From: Sulfurimonas sp.
GTDB lineage: Bacteria > Campylobacterota > Campylobacteria > Campylobacterales > Sulfurimonadaceae
Direction of reading: 5' to 3'
Length of the DNA stretch: 43,678 bases
NCBI GenBank assembly: GCA_030247515.1
Contig: JAOTSA010000007.1
Location: forward strand, 1 to 43,678
In this document: positions 26,864 through 37,270 of the stretch, piece after piece
Layout: the number at the start of each line of letters is the position of its first letter
Numbering within the stretch: position 1 is the stretch's first letter
Translations under genes and position numbers: made by a program
The notes under the pieces: generated by a model
The model's input: only the letters and a program-made list of their open reading frames with translations
What the model was told of the DNA's origin: nothing
The model's database searches: none

Positions 26864-27340
26864 AAGCACCTTTTTTAAAAGCGTGCTAAAGAGTTCTCTC
26901 TCCTCTTGCGTGAACGCTTCAAAATATTTGCTGCACTCTTTTGAGATAGCAAAGAGGGACTCTTTTACTATCTCCTCGCCACTCTGGCTCAGGCAAACAA
27001 GCATACATCGTTTGTCGTTTTCATCCTCTTTTCTATAGATAAAACCTCGCTCTTGAAGCCTCTTTAGCACCTTTGTCATACCGCCAGATGAGAAGATGGT
27101 AAGGTCGTAAAGCTGGGTTGGGGAGAGGACTTTGTTGTTGGTGTAGAGGGAAGCCAAAACATCTACCTCGGAGTTTAGGAGGTCAAATCGCTCTTTTAAA
27201 AAGCTCTCCGCATGTGTAAAGATGGTTTTTTGGATAAGTGCGATGGGAAAGGTCATCGTAAAGACCTCAGGAAGCTCGCCATCCTCGATTTTGCCATAAA
27301 AATTTGCTATAAGATTGTTATCAACTCTATTTTTTTTCAT
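26843..27340 (-). CDS. MarR family regulator of the efflux operon
   Basis: The 165-residue protein has the MarR winged helix-turn-helix (~60-125): LNSEVDVLASLYTNN, LSPTQLYDLTIFSSGGMTKVLKRLQ as the recognition part (in part: SSGGMTKVLKRL), and the wing ERGFIYRKEDENDKRCMLVCLS. N- and C-terminal helices would form the dimer. It is divergent from a tolC-adaptor-RND operon, so it likely represses that operon until a ligand binds. A TATAAT ends only 5 bases before its ATG, suggesting a leaderless message. The 3' end overlaps hspR. Confidence 0.9.
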   Translation of the reverse strand: MKKNRVDNNLIANFYGKIEDGELPEVFTMTFPIALIQKTIFTHAESFLKERFDLLNSEVDVLASLYTNNKVLSPTQLYDLTIFSSGGMTKVLKRLQERGFIYRKEDENDKRCMLVCLSQSGEEIVKESLFAISKECSKYFEAFTQEERELFSTLLKKVLLNINKF

Positions 27341-27345
27341 ACGAC

Positions 27346-27405
27346 ATTATACCAAAAAAATATATCTTTCTAGCAAGATATATTTAAGAGTTATTGTGTT
27401 ACTAT
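27346..27405. promoter_or_regulatory. Divergent marR/tolC promoters and palindromic operator
   Basis: A perfect inverted repeat with 11-base arms AAATATATCTT (27358-27368) and AAGATATATTT (27375-27385) surrounds a 6-base centre TCTAGC. The centre resembles the SlyA/MarR site TTAGCAAGCTAA. On the minus strand TATAAT (27351-27346) serves marR, placing its -35 region inside the palindrome. On the plus strand TACTAT at 27400-27405 may be the tolC -10 box, with its -35 position in the right arm. One repressor dimer could thus shut both promoters. Confidence 0.75.
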
Positions 27406-27434
27406 TTTGGAAATTTGAACAAAAGGAGTGCCGA

Positions 27435-28664
27435 TTGAGACTATTTTTTCCTATTCTTTTAACACCGATATTACTCTGCGCATCATCGCTTCAAGAGCTT
27501 ATTGATATCTCACAAAAAAACAGAGTAGTTGCCTCTGCATCTCATGTGGTAGCATCCAAAGAGAAGGCGTACGAGAGCAGTAAAAGCGGCTATTTGCCAA
27601 CTCTCGACCTGCTTGGAACATACCAAAATGCTTATGAAGAGACATCCTCTCTTGCGCAAAACTCTTTGAGGGCTCAGACAAGTTTGAAGTATATCATCTA
27701 TGACGGGGGTAAAAAAGAGAGTGTTTATGGACAGCTTGAGTCCACTGTTGCTTCAAGCAAAAAAAGTGTTGAAGCTATCAAAAACAGCATCTCTTTAGAT
27801 ATCTCAAAGCTCTATTTTGAGTATCTCTCACTTGAAGCCGACAAAACTGCAACGCTTCAAGAGATTGAACAGCTCAAAGCAGAACTCAAAAGAGTGCAGT
27901 TTTTTTATGAGGCGGGAACTGTGACCAAAGATGAGGTTGCAAAGATTGATTCTCGCACAAAGAGCGCACTTGTCGCACTTCAAGAGATAGAGCTTGAGAG
28001 CCAAAAAATCCTCCACACGTTAGAGTATTACACGACACAAAAAGTCTCTTCTGTTCAAAAAGGTTCTCTCGTTCATCTGCCACAAGAGGAGACAACTCTT
28101 TTGCGTGCCGAGATTCAGGCACTTGAAGATGAAGCTTCATCCGTGCTTTTTAGCGCAAAAGCCCTTAAGAGCCAAAACAACCCGACACTCTATTTTGAGG
28201 ATACTTTGAGCTACACCGACTACTATTTTGACCAAAAACCGCTAAACAGCTCTTTGGTAGATACGCAAAATATCGCCACGCTCAATGTCGCATGGAATAT
28301 TTTTGACTTTGGCTCACGCACACAGGCGTATGAGTCAAAGTTTCAGGAGTATTTGAGTAAAAAATCTTTGATTGAACATGAAAAACACAAGGCAGATGTT
28401 GACTACAGACTTGCAAAAAAGTCGCTAGAGATAGCAACGGCAAAAGTTGAAGCGGCAAATGCGACATTCGAAGCGGCTTCTACGACTTACGAACTTATCA
28501 AGTTTAAGTACCAAAACGGAACAATCGACAATGTCGCTTATCTTTTAGCTCTTAGCGAAAAATACGATGCAAAGAGGGGTTATGAGAGAGCGATGAATGA
28601 TTTGGAGATAAAAAAAGCGGAGCTGATTTACTACAGCGGAAAAGATATAAAGGAGTTTTTATAG
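27435..28664 (+). CDS. TolC family outer membrane efflux protein
   Basis: This outer-membrane channel forms the exit duct of the tripartite pump. The 409 residues begin at TTG 27435 with AAGGAG 6 bases upstream, giving a signal peptide (RLFFPILLTPILLCAS). The frame is open further upstream, but that extension would bury the signal and cross the operator. The mature protein holds two OEP repeats with long helices, as shown by LSLEADKTATLQEIEQLKAE and the second-half YRLAKKSLEIATAKVEAANA. It is first in the operon, ahead of the adaptor, which starts directly after its stop. Confidence 0.9.
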   Translation: MRLFFPILLTPILLCASSLQELIDISQKNRVVASASHVVASKEKAYESSKSGYLPTLDLLGTYQNAYEETSSLAQNSLRAQTSLKYIIYDGGKKESVYGQLESTVASSKKSVEAIKNSISLDISKLYFEYLSLEADKTATLQEIEQLKAELKRVQFFYEAGTVTKDEVAKIDSRTKSALVALQEIELESQKILHTLEYYTTQKVSSVQKGSLVHLPQEETTLLRAEIQALEDEASSVLFSAKALKSQNNPTLYFEDTLSYTDYYFDQKPLNSSLVDTQNIATLNVAWNIFDFGSRTQAYESKFQEYLSKKSLIEHEKHKADVDYRLAKKSLEIATAKVEAANATFEAASTTYELIKFKYQNGTIDNVAYLLALSEKYDAKRGYERAMNDLEIKKAELIYYSGKDIKEFL

Positions 28665-29759
28665 ATGAAAAATTTAACATTATTAGTAGTTGTTTCTCTG
28701 CTTTTTATGGGTTGTAATGAACAAAAAAAAGAGCCTCAGGCGCAACAGGCGGCGCAAATGCCTCCTTTGCCAGTAAAAGCGCATGATGTAAAGTTTGAGA
28801 GAGCTGATTTTTCTAAGAACTATTCGGCGGTGCTAAAGCCATTTGCCGAGGTTGCGGTGGTTGCCCGTGTGAGCGGAGTGCTTGAGAGAGAAAACTTCAA
28901 AGAGGGTGCGTTTGTAAAAAAAGGCGATGTGCTTTATGAGATACAAAAAGGGGAGTACAAAGCCGCACTTGATGAGGCAAAAGCAACACTTCTAAAAGCA
29001 GAAGCGGACTTTAACAAAGCGGCCAGAGACTGGAAGAGAGCGGAGTATCTTTTTACAAACAGTGCCATTAGCGAACAACAGCGAGATGGGCTTTTTTATG
29101 CGCATGACAACGCAAAAGCAGAGGTGCAAAAAGCAAAAGCCGCTCTTGCAAACAAAGAGTTGGATTACAGTTACACAACCATAAAAGCCCCTTTTAACGG
29201 GATTGTCGGCATGAGCAGCGGCGATGAGGGGACGTACATAAACGCTGGAACTCAAAACGCACAGCTTACCACCGTTACGGCACTGCACAAGGTTTATGCA
29301 GAGTTTTCACTCCCAAGCAGTGATGCCATGAAGTACGCTTCAGAGATAAAGGGCGGTAAAAAAGTCTCACTTCAAATCGGGGCAAAAAAGTATGAGGGAG
29401 TTGTTGATTTTGTAGCACCAAAACTTGATTTGCAAACAGATACGCTCTTAGTCAGAGCGGTTTTTGACAACCCAGATGGGCGTCTCTCTGCTGGGGCTTA
29501 TGTAGAGGTAACGCTGGGCGGTTTTAGCTATGAGAGCATCGCAAAAATCCCGCAAAGCGCACTTATAAAAACGCCTGATGCCACGGTTGCTTATGTTATC
29601 CAAGATGGTGTTGCCATGATGCGTCCGCTAAAAATCGCAAATGTTCAAGACGGCGTGGCGATGGTGGAGAGCGGCATCAAAGAGGGCGAAAAAGTCGTTA
29701 TCAGCAACATAGCAAAACTTAGACCAAACAGCAAAGTTACTATCGCAGAGGGTCAGTAA
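28665..29759 (+). CDS. RND efflux periplasmic adaptor, lipoprotein
   Basis: The membrane fusion protein links the RND pump to the TolC-like channel. The 364 residues begin with a lipoprotein signal ending in LFMGC (Cys at ~17), so it is anchored to the inner membrane. A biotinyl-lipoyl-like region (VVARVSGVLERENFKEGAFV and YTTIKAPFNGIVG), a helical hairpin (~95-165) and beta-barrel domains (~205-350) follow the AcrA/MexA order. Start and stop abut its neighbours: tolC-like gene upstream, RND gene downstream. Confidence 0.93.
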   Translation: MKNLTLLVVVSLLFMGCNEQKKEPQAQQAAQMPPLPVKAHDVKFERADFSKNYSAVLKPFAEVAVVARVSGVLERENFKEGAFVKKGDVLYEIQKGEYKAALDEAKATLLKAEADFNKAARDWKRAEYLFTNSAISEQQRDGLFYAHDNAKAEVQKAKAALANKELDYSYTTIKAPFNGIVGMSSGDEGTYINAGTQNAQLTTVTALHKVYAEFSLPSSDAMKYASEIKGGKKVSLQIGAKKYEGVVDFVAPKLDLQTDTLLVRAVFDNPDGRLSAGAYVEVTLGGFSYESIAKIPQSALIKTPDATVAYVIQDGVAMMRPLKIANVQDGVAMVESGIKEGEKVVISNIAKLRPNSKVTIAEGQ

Positions 29760-32700
29760 ATGTTTAGCGCATTTTTTATAAAACGACCCGTTTTTGCTTC
29801 CGTTATCGCCATTATCATCGTTTTGGCGGGCGTTATCGCAATGCGCTCTTTGCCTATTAGCGAATATCCAAGGGTCATCCCGCCGCAAATCGTCGTCTCC
29901 ACCTCTTACCAAGGAGCAAGTGCCGAGACTATCTCAAAAACAGTTGCCGCTCCGCTTGAAGAGCAGATAAACGGTGCAAAAGATATGCTCTACATGAACT
30001 CTCTTGCCGCAGATAACGGCTCGCTAAGTATCAGCATCTTTTTTAAAGTCGGAACAAACCCAGACGATGCAAAGATAGATGTAAACAACCGTGTTCAAGC
30101 CGCACTTGCAAGACTTCCAGAACAGGTAAGACGACAAGGCGTGCGGGTCAATGAAAAATCGCCCGATATGCTTCAAGTCATCATCTTAAACTCGCCAAAA
30201 CAGACAAGAGATGTCACTTTCCTCTCAAACTATGCGCTTATGAATGTCGTGGACAGTCTAAAAAGGGTAAAAGGTATCGGCGATGTTGTGATATTTGGTG
30301 CAAAAGATTACTCCATGCGCATCTGGATAGACCCGCTCAAGCTCAAAAAATACTCGCTCACGGTAAGCGACCTTATAGATGCCGTGCGCAAACAAAATGA
30401 GCAGTACGCCGCAGGAAAGCTAGCTTCAGAGCCAGTTGCAGGCAATGAGATGTTTACTTACACCATTGAGACACCAGAGCGTTTTGCAGAACCATCACAG
30501 TTCTCAAACATCATCATAAAAGCAAATGAAGACGGAAGCTCACTCAAGCTTAAAGATGTAGCAACCGTAGAGCTGGGTTCTCAGAGCTATGAGATGAAAA
30601 ACAAGCTCAACAACGCTCCTGCCGTGCCTGTCGCACTCTTTTTACAAAGCGGTGCAAATGCGCTAGAGACGGCTAAAGAGGTAAAAAAAGTTATCGCAAC
30701 ACTCAGCGAGAGTTTTGTGGATGATGTAAAGTATGTGATTCCTTATGATATTACCGATTTTGTTGAGATTTCCATCAATGAGGTTGTCAAAACTTTTATC
30801 GAAGCCATCCTTTTGGTTATCCTTATCATATTTTTGTTTTTGCAAAACTGGCGTGCGACGCTTATCCCTGTTTTAGCCGTTCCCGTCTCCATCGTAGGGG
30901 CGTTTGCGGGGATGTACATGCTTGGTTTTAGTATCAACCTGCTTACGCTTTTTGGGCTTGTTCTTGCCATCGGAATCGTCGTGGATGATGCGATTATCGT
31001 TATAGAAAATGTCGAGAGACACATCAAAGAGGGGCTTTCTCCGCTTGATGCCTCACTCAAGGCGATGCAAGAGGTCTCTGGTGCGCTTGTGGCTATCGTT
31101 TTGGTACTCTCTGCCGTCTTTATCCCTGTTGCGTTTTTGGGCGGATTAAGCGGCGAGATGTACAGACAGTTTGCCGTAACCATCGTTATCTCTTTGGCTA
31201 TTTCAGGGTTTGTGGCACTTACTCTCACGCCATCTTTATGCGCCGTGATGTTAAAACCGACGCACAATGAGCCAAAATATTTTTTCAAATGGTTCAACAA
31301 CGCATTTGATTTTATGACTAGAGGCTACACGGCGGCGGTAAAACTTACCATCAGATACGCATTTTTGAGCCTGCTTCTCTTTGGCGGACTTATCTATGTC
31401 ACTTACGACATGTTTATCCACCTCAAAACGGGACTTGTGCCATCAGAGGACAAAGGAACTGTTTTTGTATTTAGCTACAATCCCCCAGGTGCGGCACTTA
31501 GCAGAACAGACGCTCTCACAGAGGAGATTTACAAAATCGCTTCAAAAGATAAAGAGAGCATAAAAAACATCGTTCAGTTCGCAGGACTTGACTTTGTCAC
31601 TTTTGCGCAGAGAACAAATGCGGCGGCTACAATCTTAAAGCTTCAGCCGTGGGATGAGCGAACAAAACCAGAGCAACATGCGGGACAAATAGCCGCACAG
31701 ATGAGCAAAAAACTCGGTGCGACGAGTGACGGTTTCTCTTTTGGCGTTGTTCCTCCGCCTATCATGGGGATGGGAGTTGCAGGCGGATTTGAGCTTTATG
31801 TGCAGAACAAAAACGGCACAGATGTCAAAGAGCTTCAAAAATATGTCAATGAAATCATCCAAAAAGCAAGCACAAGACCAGAACTTGCAGGGGTAAGAAC
31901 GACGCTAAACACAAGCGTTCCAAAGTATAAAATCAGCGTCGATACCGCCAAAGCAAAAGCAAAAGGGATAGACATCGACCAGATTTACCAAACGCTCAAT
32001 GCGACTTTTGGAAGCTTTTATGTCAACGACTTCAACCTTATGGGCAGAACTTACATGGTAAACATGCAAGCAGACACCTCTTTTAGAAAAACCCCAGAGG
32101 ATTTGGAGAAGATTTATGTCAGAAGCCCTAAGGGCGAGATGCTCCCTCTTAGCTCTTTTGTCACGCTCAAGCAAATTGTCGGAGCGGATTTGGTAGAGAG
32201 ATTTAACCTCTATAGTGCCGCAAAAGTAGCAGGAGCGGCAAATATGGGCTACAGCTCAGGAGATGCGCTAAGAGCCATGGAAGAGGTTGCCGCCGAAGTT
32301 TTACCGCAGGGGTACGCTATCAGCTGGATTGGTACGGCGTTTCAGGAGAAGCAGATAAGCAGTGCGGGCAACATGGCGTTTCTCTTTGGAATCATCTTTT
32401 TGTATCTCATCTTGGCGGCGCAGTATGAGAGATGGCTTATGCCAATATCGGTCATCTTAGCCGTTCCGTTTGGCGTTTTTGGGGCGGTTGTGGCAAACAG
32501 TATGCGAGGACTTGAAAACGATATCTACTTTCAAGTAGGTATCCTTGTCTTAGCAGGACTTAGTGCCAAAAATGCGATTCTTATCGTCGAGTTTGCTATG
32601 CAAAAAAGAGTGCAGGGCATGGAGCTGGTCGAGGCGGTTTTAGAAGCCGCAAAGATTCGTTTGCGCCCTATCATCATGACCTCTCTTGCCTTTACACTCG

Positions 32701-32864
32701 GCGTTATCCCTTTGGCTATAAGCAGCGGAGCAGGAGCGGCAAGCAGACACTCCATCGGTACAGGAGTTGTAGGCGGAATGCTATCAGCCACTTTTTTAGC
32801 GATAGTTTTTATACCGCTTTTTTATATCTTAGTTTCAAAACTGATAAAAGAGAAGAAAGCATAG
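29760..32864 (+). CDS. RND multidrug efflux transporter, HAE-1 family
   Basis: The 1034-residue inner-membrane pump exports drugs, detergents or solvents using the proton gradient, like AcrB, MexB and CmeB. It has the first helix FASVIAIIIVLAGVIAMRSLP, two large periplasmic loops, and twelve expected helices. GIVVDDAIIVIENVERH (~405-421) contains the Asp pair for proton relay, and LAGLSAKNAILIVEF (~929) is the matching TM10 segment with the conserved Lys. NGAKDMLYM and PPPIMGMGVAGGF are porter-domain motifs. It is last in the operon and is followed by an inverted repeat. Confidence 0.96.
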   Translation: MFSAFFIKRPVFASVIAIIIVLAGVIAMRSLPISEYPRVIPPQIVVSTSYQGASAETISKTVAAPLEEQINGAKDMLYMNSLAADNGSLSISIFFKVGTNPDDAKIDVNNRVQAALARLPEQVRRQGVRVNEKSPDMLQVIILNSPKQTRDVTFLSNYALMNVVDSLKRVKGIGDVVIFGAKDYSMRIWIDPLKLKKYSLTVSDLIDAVRKQNEQYAAGKLASEPVAGNEMFTYTIETPERFAEPSQFSNIIIKANEDGSSLKLKDVATVELGSQSYEMKNKLNNAPAVPVALFLQSGANALETAKEVKKVIATLSESFVDDVKYVIPYDITDFVEISINEVVKTFIEAILLVILIIFLFLQNWRATLIPVLAVPVSIVGAFAGMYMLGFSINLLTLFGLVLAIGIVVDDAIIVIENVERHIKEGLSPLDASLKAMQEVSGALVAIVLVLSAVFIPVAFLGGLSGEMYRQFAVTIVISLAISGFVALTLTPSLCAVMLKPTHNEPKYFFKWFNNAFDFMTRGYTAAVKLTIRYAFLSLLLFGGLIYVTYDMFIHLKTGLVPSEDKGTVFVFSYNPPGAALSRTDALTEEIYKIASKDKESIKNIVQFAGLDFVTFAQRTNAAATILKLQPWDERTKPEQHAGQIAAQMSKKLGATSDGFSFGVVPPPIMGMGVAGGFELYVQNKNGTDVKELQKYVNEIIQKASTRPELAGVRTTLNTSVPKYKISVDTAKAKAKGIDIDQIYQTLNATFGSFYVNDFNLMGRTYMVNMQADTSFRKTPEDLEKIYVRSPKGEMLPLSSFVTLKQIVGADLVERFNLYSAAKVAGAANMGYSSGDALRAMEEVAAEVLPQGYAISWIGTAFQEKQISSAGNMAFLFGIIFLYLILAAQYERWLMPISVILAVPFGVFGAVVANSMRGLENDIYFQVGILVLAGLSAKNAILIVEFAMQKRVQGMELVEAVLEAAKIRLRPIIMTSLAFTLGVIPLAISSGAGAASRHSIGTGVVGGMLSATFLAIVFIPLFYILVSKLIKEKKA

Positions 32865-32884
32865 TATTTTAAACTTGCATGCCA

Positions 32885-32959
32885 TCGGAAGTGGGGCTTT
32901 AGCCCCGCAAAAAGCTACATTTTCACATCAACCAAGCGGGGTTAAAACCCCACCTCCGA
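32885..32959. repeat. Inverted repeat pair of GGGGC-hairpins
   Basis: Arms of 24 bases at 32885-32908 and 32936-32959 are reverse complements with three mismatches. Each arm is itself a hairpin, GGGGCTTTAGCCCC and GGGGTTAAAACCCC. A GTAGC motif (minus strand, near 32914-32918) lies beside the first. It sits between the convergent RND and 207-residue genes, where it can act as a terminator. The tandem opposed hairpins look like a REP/BIME-type unit, which is an inference. Confidence 0.7.
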
Positions 32960-32972
32960 GAGATGTGTAGAG

Positions 32973-33596
32973 CTAAAGAGTAATACCAAAAAACTCTGCC
33001 GCCTCTTGTTCATCATCACTCAAACTCTCTTTTTTAAAGTCATCATCAGTCTCAATAAGCCTCTGGATCTCTTTTTTACAAAATGCAAACAAAATATCTC
33101 TCGCCTCATCCAAATCATCCACAAACCCAAGCCCGCTAAATCTGTAAGGTTCTTCATACTCGATGCACAAAAGCGTACCCTCACACTCCTCTTCCAAGGC
33201 TTCCACAAGCGTTCTGTAAGTGATGTTAAACTCCGTTGCATGCCAACCTATGGCTTCCATCTCTTTGGTTGCAAACTCATCCACGCCATCGGCGGTTGTG
33301 TCATCATAGGTCGCTCTTGCTTTGTTAAATCCAATGATTCCTTGCCAGTTTGAAAATGCTTTTATAAGTACACGCTCCTCATCTTCCACAACCTGATAGT
33401 TTCTGCCAAACGCCTCTTCAAGAGAGTTCTTTGTCTGGGCAACGCCACTAAAAACAAAAGCGTCACGAACGCCAAAAGGCTCATAACAGATAGAACCGTC
33501 AACTCTTAATCCAAAGATTTTGTCGCTATTTATAGCTTTAAGAAGCTCCTCTCTGTCCGCTATGATGATTTCTTTAAAAAGATTAAATTTTCTCAC
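32973..33596 (-). CDS. Conserved hypothetical acidic protein
   Basis: The 207-residue soluble protein is strongly acidic, with no signal peptide or membrane helix. It starts with GTG at 33596, which has AGGA 7 bases upstream. It contains RVDGSICYEPFGVRDAFVFS, ATYDDTTADGVDEFATKEME and an acidic C-terminal end ESLSDDEQEAAEFFG. I do not recognise the family and give no function. The gene is divergent from ilvC across a promoter-bearing 107-base spacer. Coding is supported by length, a good ribosome binding site and codon use like its neighbours. Confidence 0.75.
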   Translation of the reverse strand: MRKFNLFKEIIIADREELLKAINSDKIFGLRVDGSICYEPFGVRDAFVFSGVAQTKNSLEEAFGRNYQVVEDEERVLIKAFSNWQGIIGFNKARATYDDTTADGVDEFATKEMEAIGWHATEFNITYRTLVEALEEECEGTLLCIEYEEPYRFSGLGFVDDLDEARDILFAFCKKEIQRLIETDDDFKKESLSDDEQEAAEFFGITL

Positions 33597-33647
33597 AAAT
33601 ATTCCTCTGTTTTTGATGGCATTATAAAATTTTTTGCTTTATTTTAG

Positions 33648-34726
<1,079 letters not shown>

Positions 34727-34735
34727 TCTTTTACA

Positions 34736-34780
34736 CCACTAGCACCCATCTTTTTGGTGGCGTGCTGGTTTATCTTCCTT
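34736..34780 (+). terminator. ilvC terminator hairpin
   Basis: An imperfect hairpin at 34736-34768 pairs AGCAC with GTGCT and CCATC with GGTGG around a T5 loop, and is followed by a pyrimidine-rich tract ending in a T6 run. It begins ten bases after the ilvC stop. This is a reasonable intrinsic terminator. Confidence 0.6.
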
Positions 34781-34898
34781 TTTTCATCTTTCAAATAACT
34801 TCAACAAAAAGAGTAAAACAGATTTTATCATGCAAAATTTACCTTTTTTTCATATTGATTAAGATAAAATATTACAAATTTAACTTAGGCAAGCAAGA

Positions 34899-35810
34899 AT
34901 GATAAACGAACAAAAAATCACACATCTTAGACAGCTTGAAGCTGAATCTATTCATATAATGCGAGAAGTTGTAGCAGAATTTTCAAATCCTGCCATGCTT
35001 TATAGCGTTGGAAAAGACAGCTCTGTTATGCTTCATCTGCTACAAAAAGCGTTTTATCCTGCGCCTCCACCGCTTCCTCTTGTGCATGTTGACACAAAAT
35101 GGAAGTTTCATGAAATGATAGAGTTTCGTGACCAACGTGCCAAAGAGGTTGGGATGGAACTCATAGTCTATAGCAATCCAAAAGGCGAAGAGATGGGTAT
35201 CTCCCCTTTTGTTCACGGTTCAGCACTCCATACTGATATCATGAAAACAGAGGGACTTAAGCAGATGCTTGATATCTATAAGTTTGATGCGGTATTTGGC
35301 GGTGCAAGAAGAGATGAGGAAAAATCCCGTGCAAAAGAGCGTATCTACTCTTTTCGTGATGAAAATCACAGATGGGATCCAAAAAGTCAACGTCCTGAAC
35401 TTTGGAATGTCTATAACGGCAGACATAAAAAAGGCGAGAGTATAAGAGTTTTCCCTCTTAGCAACTGGACAGAGCTTGACATATGGCAATACATCTATCT
35501 TGAAAGTATCTCTATTCCAGACCTCTATTTTGCAAAAAAACGCCCAGTAGTAAAATATATGGGAACGAAAATATTGGTGGACGATGCACGTATGCTCGAA
35601 GAGTTGGCGGCTACTGCAAATGAGGAGATGGTACGTTTTCGTACACTTGGGTGTTACCCTCTAACGGGAGCGGTAAACTCAGAGGCAACAACTTTACCAG
35701 AGATTATCCAAGAGATGCTTATTTGCACAACAAGTGAGAGACAAGGTCGTCTCATAGACAGTGACGGTGATGCAAGTATGGAGAAGAAAAAACAAGAGGG
35801 GTATTTTTAA
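34899..35810 (+). CDS. cysD: Sulfate adenylyltransferase subunit 2
   Basis: CysD is the PP-loop adenylyltransferase subunit that with CysN makes APS from sulfate and ATP. The 303 residues match the family. [19 protein letters not shown] (~36-54) is the PP-loop, [17 protein letters not shown] (~64-80) and [20 protein letters not shown] (~129) are typical of CysD, and [16 protein letters not shown] lies near the end. Its stop overlaps the cysN start by one base. It opens the sulfate activation operon. Confidence 0.96.
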   Translation: MINEQKITHLRQLEAESIHIMREVVAEFSNPAMLYSVGKDSSVMLHLLQKAFYPAPPPLPLVHVDTKWKFHEMIEFRDQRAKEVGMELIVYSNPKGEEMGISPFVHGSALHTDIMKTEGLKQMLDIYKFDAVFGGARRDEEKSRAKERIYSFRDENHRWDPKSQRPELWNVYNGRHKKGESIRVFPLSNWTELDIWQYIYLESISIPDLYFAKKRPVVKYMGTKILVDDARMLEELAATANEEMVRFRTLGCYPLTGAVNSEATTLPEIIQEMLICTTSERQGRLIDSDGDASMEKKKQEGYF

Positions 35811-37270
35811 TGGCACATCAATCAGACTTAATAGCAGAAAATATTGAGCAATATCTAAAAGAGCATGAGAATAAAGAGATTTTACGCTTTATCACATGCG
35901 GAAGCGTTGATGACGGAAAAAGCACCCTAATCGGTCGTTTGCTTTATGACTCTAAGATGATTTTTGAAGACCAGCTTAGTGCCATAGAAAAAGACAGTAA
36001 AAAAAGCGGTACAACAGGCGATAAGATAGACCTTGCACTTTTGGTGGATGGTTTAGCAAGTGAGCGTGAGCAGGGGATTACAATAGATGTTGCGTATAGA
36101 TTTTTTTCTACAGACAAGAGAAAGTTTATCATAGCCGACACCCCAGGACATGAGCAATATACTCGCAACATGGCAACAGGTGCAAGTACAGCTGATGTTG
36201 CTATTATTCTTATAGATGCGAGACAAGGTGTTCTTACACAGACAAAAAGACACTCTTATATCGCCTCGCTTTTAGGGATAAAAAATATCATAGTAGCTAT
36301 TAACAAGATGGATTTGGTCGGTTTTTCTGAAGAACGCTTTGAAGAGATAAAAAAAGAGTATCAAAAAGTGATACCAAATCTCGCACATGCCAAAGACCTT
36401 GATTTTACCTATATACCGTTGTCGGCTCTTGATGGGGATAACATAGTCTCAAATTCAGACAAATGTACATGGTACAAAGAGAAGCCACTTATGGAACTTC
36501 TCGACACTATAGTGATAAATAAAAAAGAAAACACTCATTTTAGATTGCCTGTACAGTATGTAAATCGCCCTCATCTTAACTTTCGTGGTTTTTGTGGAAC
36601 GATAGCAAGCGGTACGATTAGAGTTGGAGATGCCATTACAGTGCTTCCTTCTCGCAAGACTAGCCGTGTCAAATCTATCGTCACTACAGATATAAAAGAG
36701 CTTAGACCTCGCACGAAAGATGAGAGTGCTGAGGGTATAGAGATGGCTTTCGCTCCTATGGCAACAACGCTTACATTGGAAGATGAGATAGATATCTCAC
36801 GTGGAGACATGATAGTAAAAAGTGATGATATTCCTGAAGTTTCAAACAGTTTGAGCGTCATGGTTGTTTGGATGCATGAAACACCGATGCAACTTGGTCA
36901 AAACTACATTATCAAGCGTGCTACATCGGTTATGAATGGTACATTTAAATCTGTAGAGTACAAAAAAGATGCCAACACTTTTGAAGAGAAAAATGCAGCT
37001 CAGCTTGAACTAAACGACATAGCAAAATGTACACTCTCTCTTGATAGGATGATAGCGGTTGACGCATACTCTCAAAATCGTTATACAGGGAGCTTTATCA
37101 TCATAGACAGATACACAAACAACACTGTTGGTGCTGGTATGATAGAGTCCTCTGTACTCAACACATCTATGAATTATGCGGATGCGCAAAAAGAGTATAA
37201 CAGTGCTGAAAAAGCTTTAAATGAGTATGTGAGAACATACTTTCCAGAGTGGGGATGTAAAAAAATCTAA
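35810..37270 (+). CDS. cysN: Sulfate adenylyltransferase subunit 1 (GTPase)
   Basis: CysN is the regulatory GTPase whose GTP hydrolysis drives APS formation by CysD. The 486 residues form an EF-Tu-like protein: GSVDDGKSTLIGRLLYD (~31), the switch region EREQGITIDVAYRFFST, DTPGHEQYTRNMATGAS (~110), NKMDLVG and two beta-barrel domains. There is no fused C-terminal CysC, which is instead encoded separately and in two copies downstream. The stop overlaps the next start by one base. Confidence 0.96.
   Translation: MAHQSDLIAENIEQYLKEHENKEILRFITCGSVDDGKSTLIGRLLYDSKMIFEDQLSAIEKDSKKSGTTGDKIDLALLVDGLASEREQGITIDVAYRFFSTDKRKFIIADTPGHEQYTRNMATGASTADVAIILIDARQGVLTQTKRHSYIASLLGIKNIIVAINKMDLVGFSEERFEEIKKEYQKVIPNLAHAKDLDFTYIPLSALDGDNIVSNSDKCTWYKEKPLMELLDTIVINKKENTHFRLPVQYVNRPHLNFRGFCGTIASGTIRVGDAITVLPSRKTSRVKSIVTTDIKELRPRTKDESAEGIEMAFAPMATTLTLEDEIDISRGDMIVKSDDIPEVSNSLSVMVVWMHETPMQLGQNYIIKRATSVMNGTFKSVEYKKDANTFEEKNAAQLELNDIAKCTLSLDRMIAVDAYSQNRYTGSFIIIDRYTNNTVGAGMIESSVLNTSMNYADAQKEYNSAEKALNEYVRTYFPEWGCKKI

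Noticed and set aside
27315-27434. Upstream extension of the TolC-like frame by 40 codons
   Set aside because: It would bury the signal peptide inside the protein, cross the palindromic operator and ignore the good AAGGAG site before TTG 27435.
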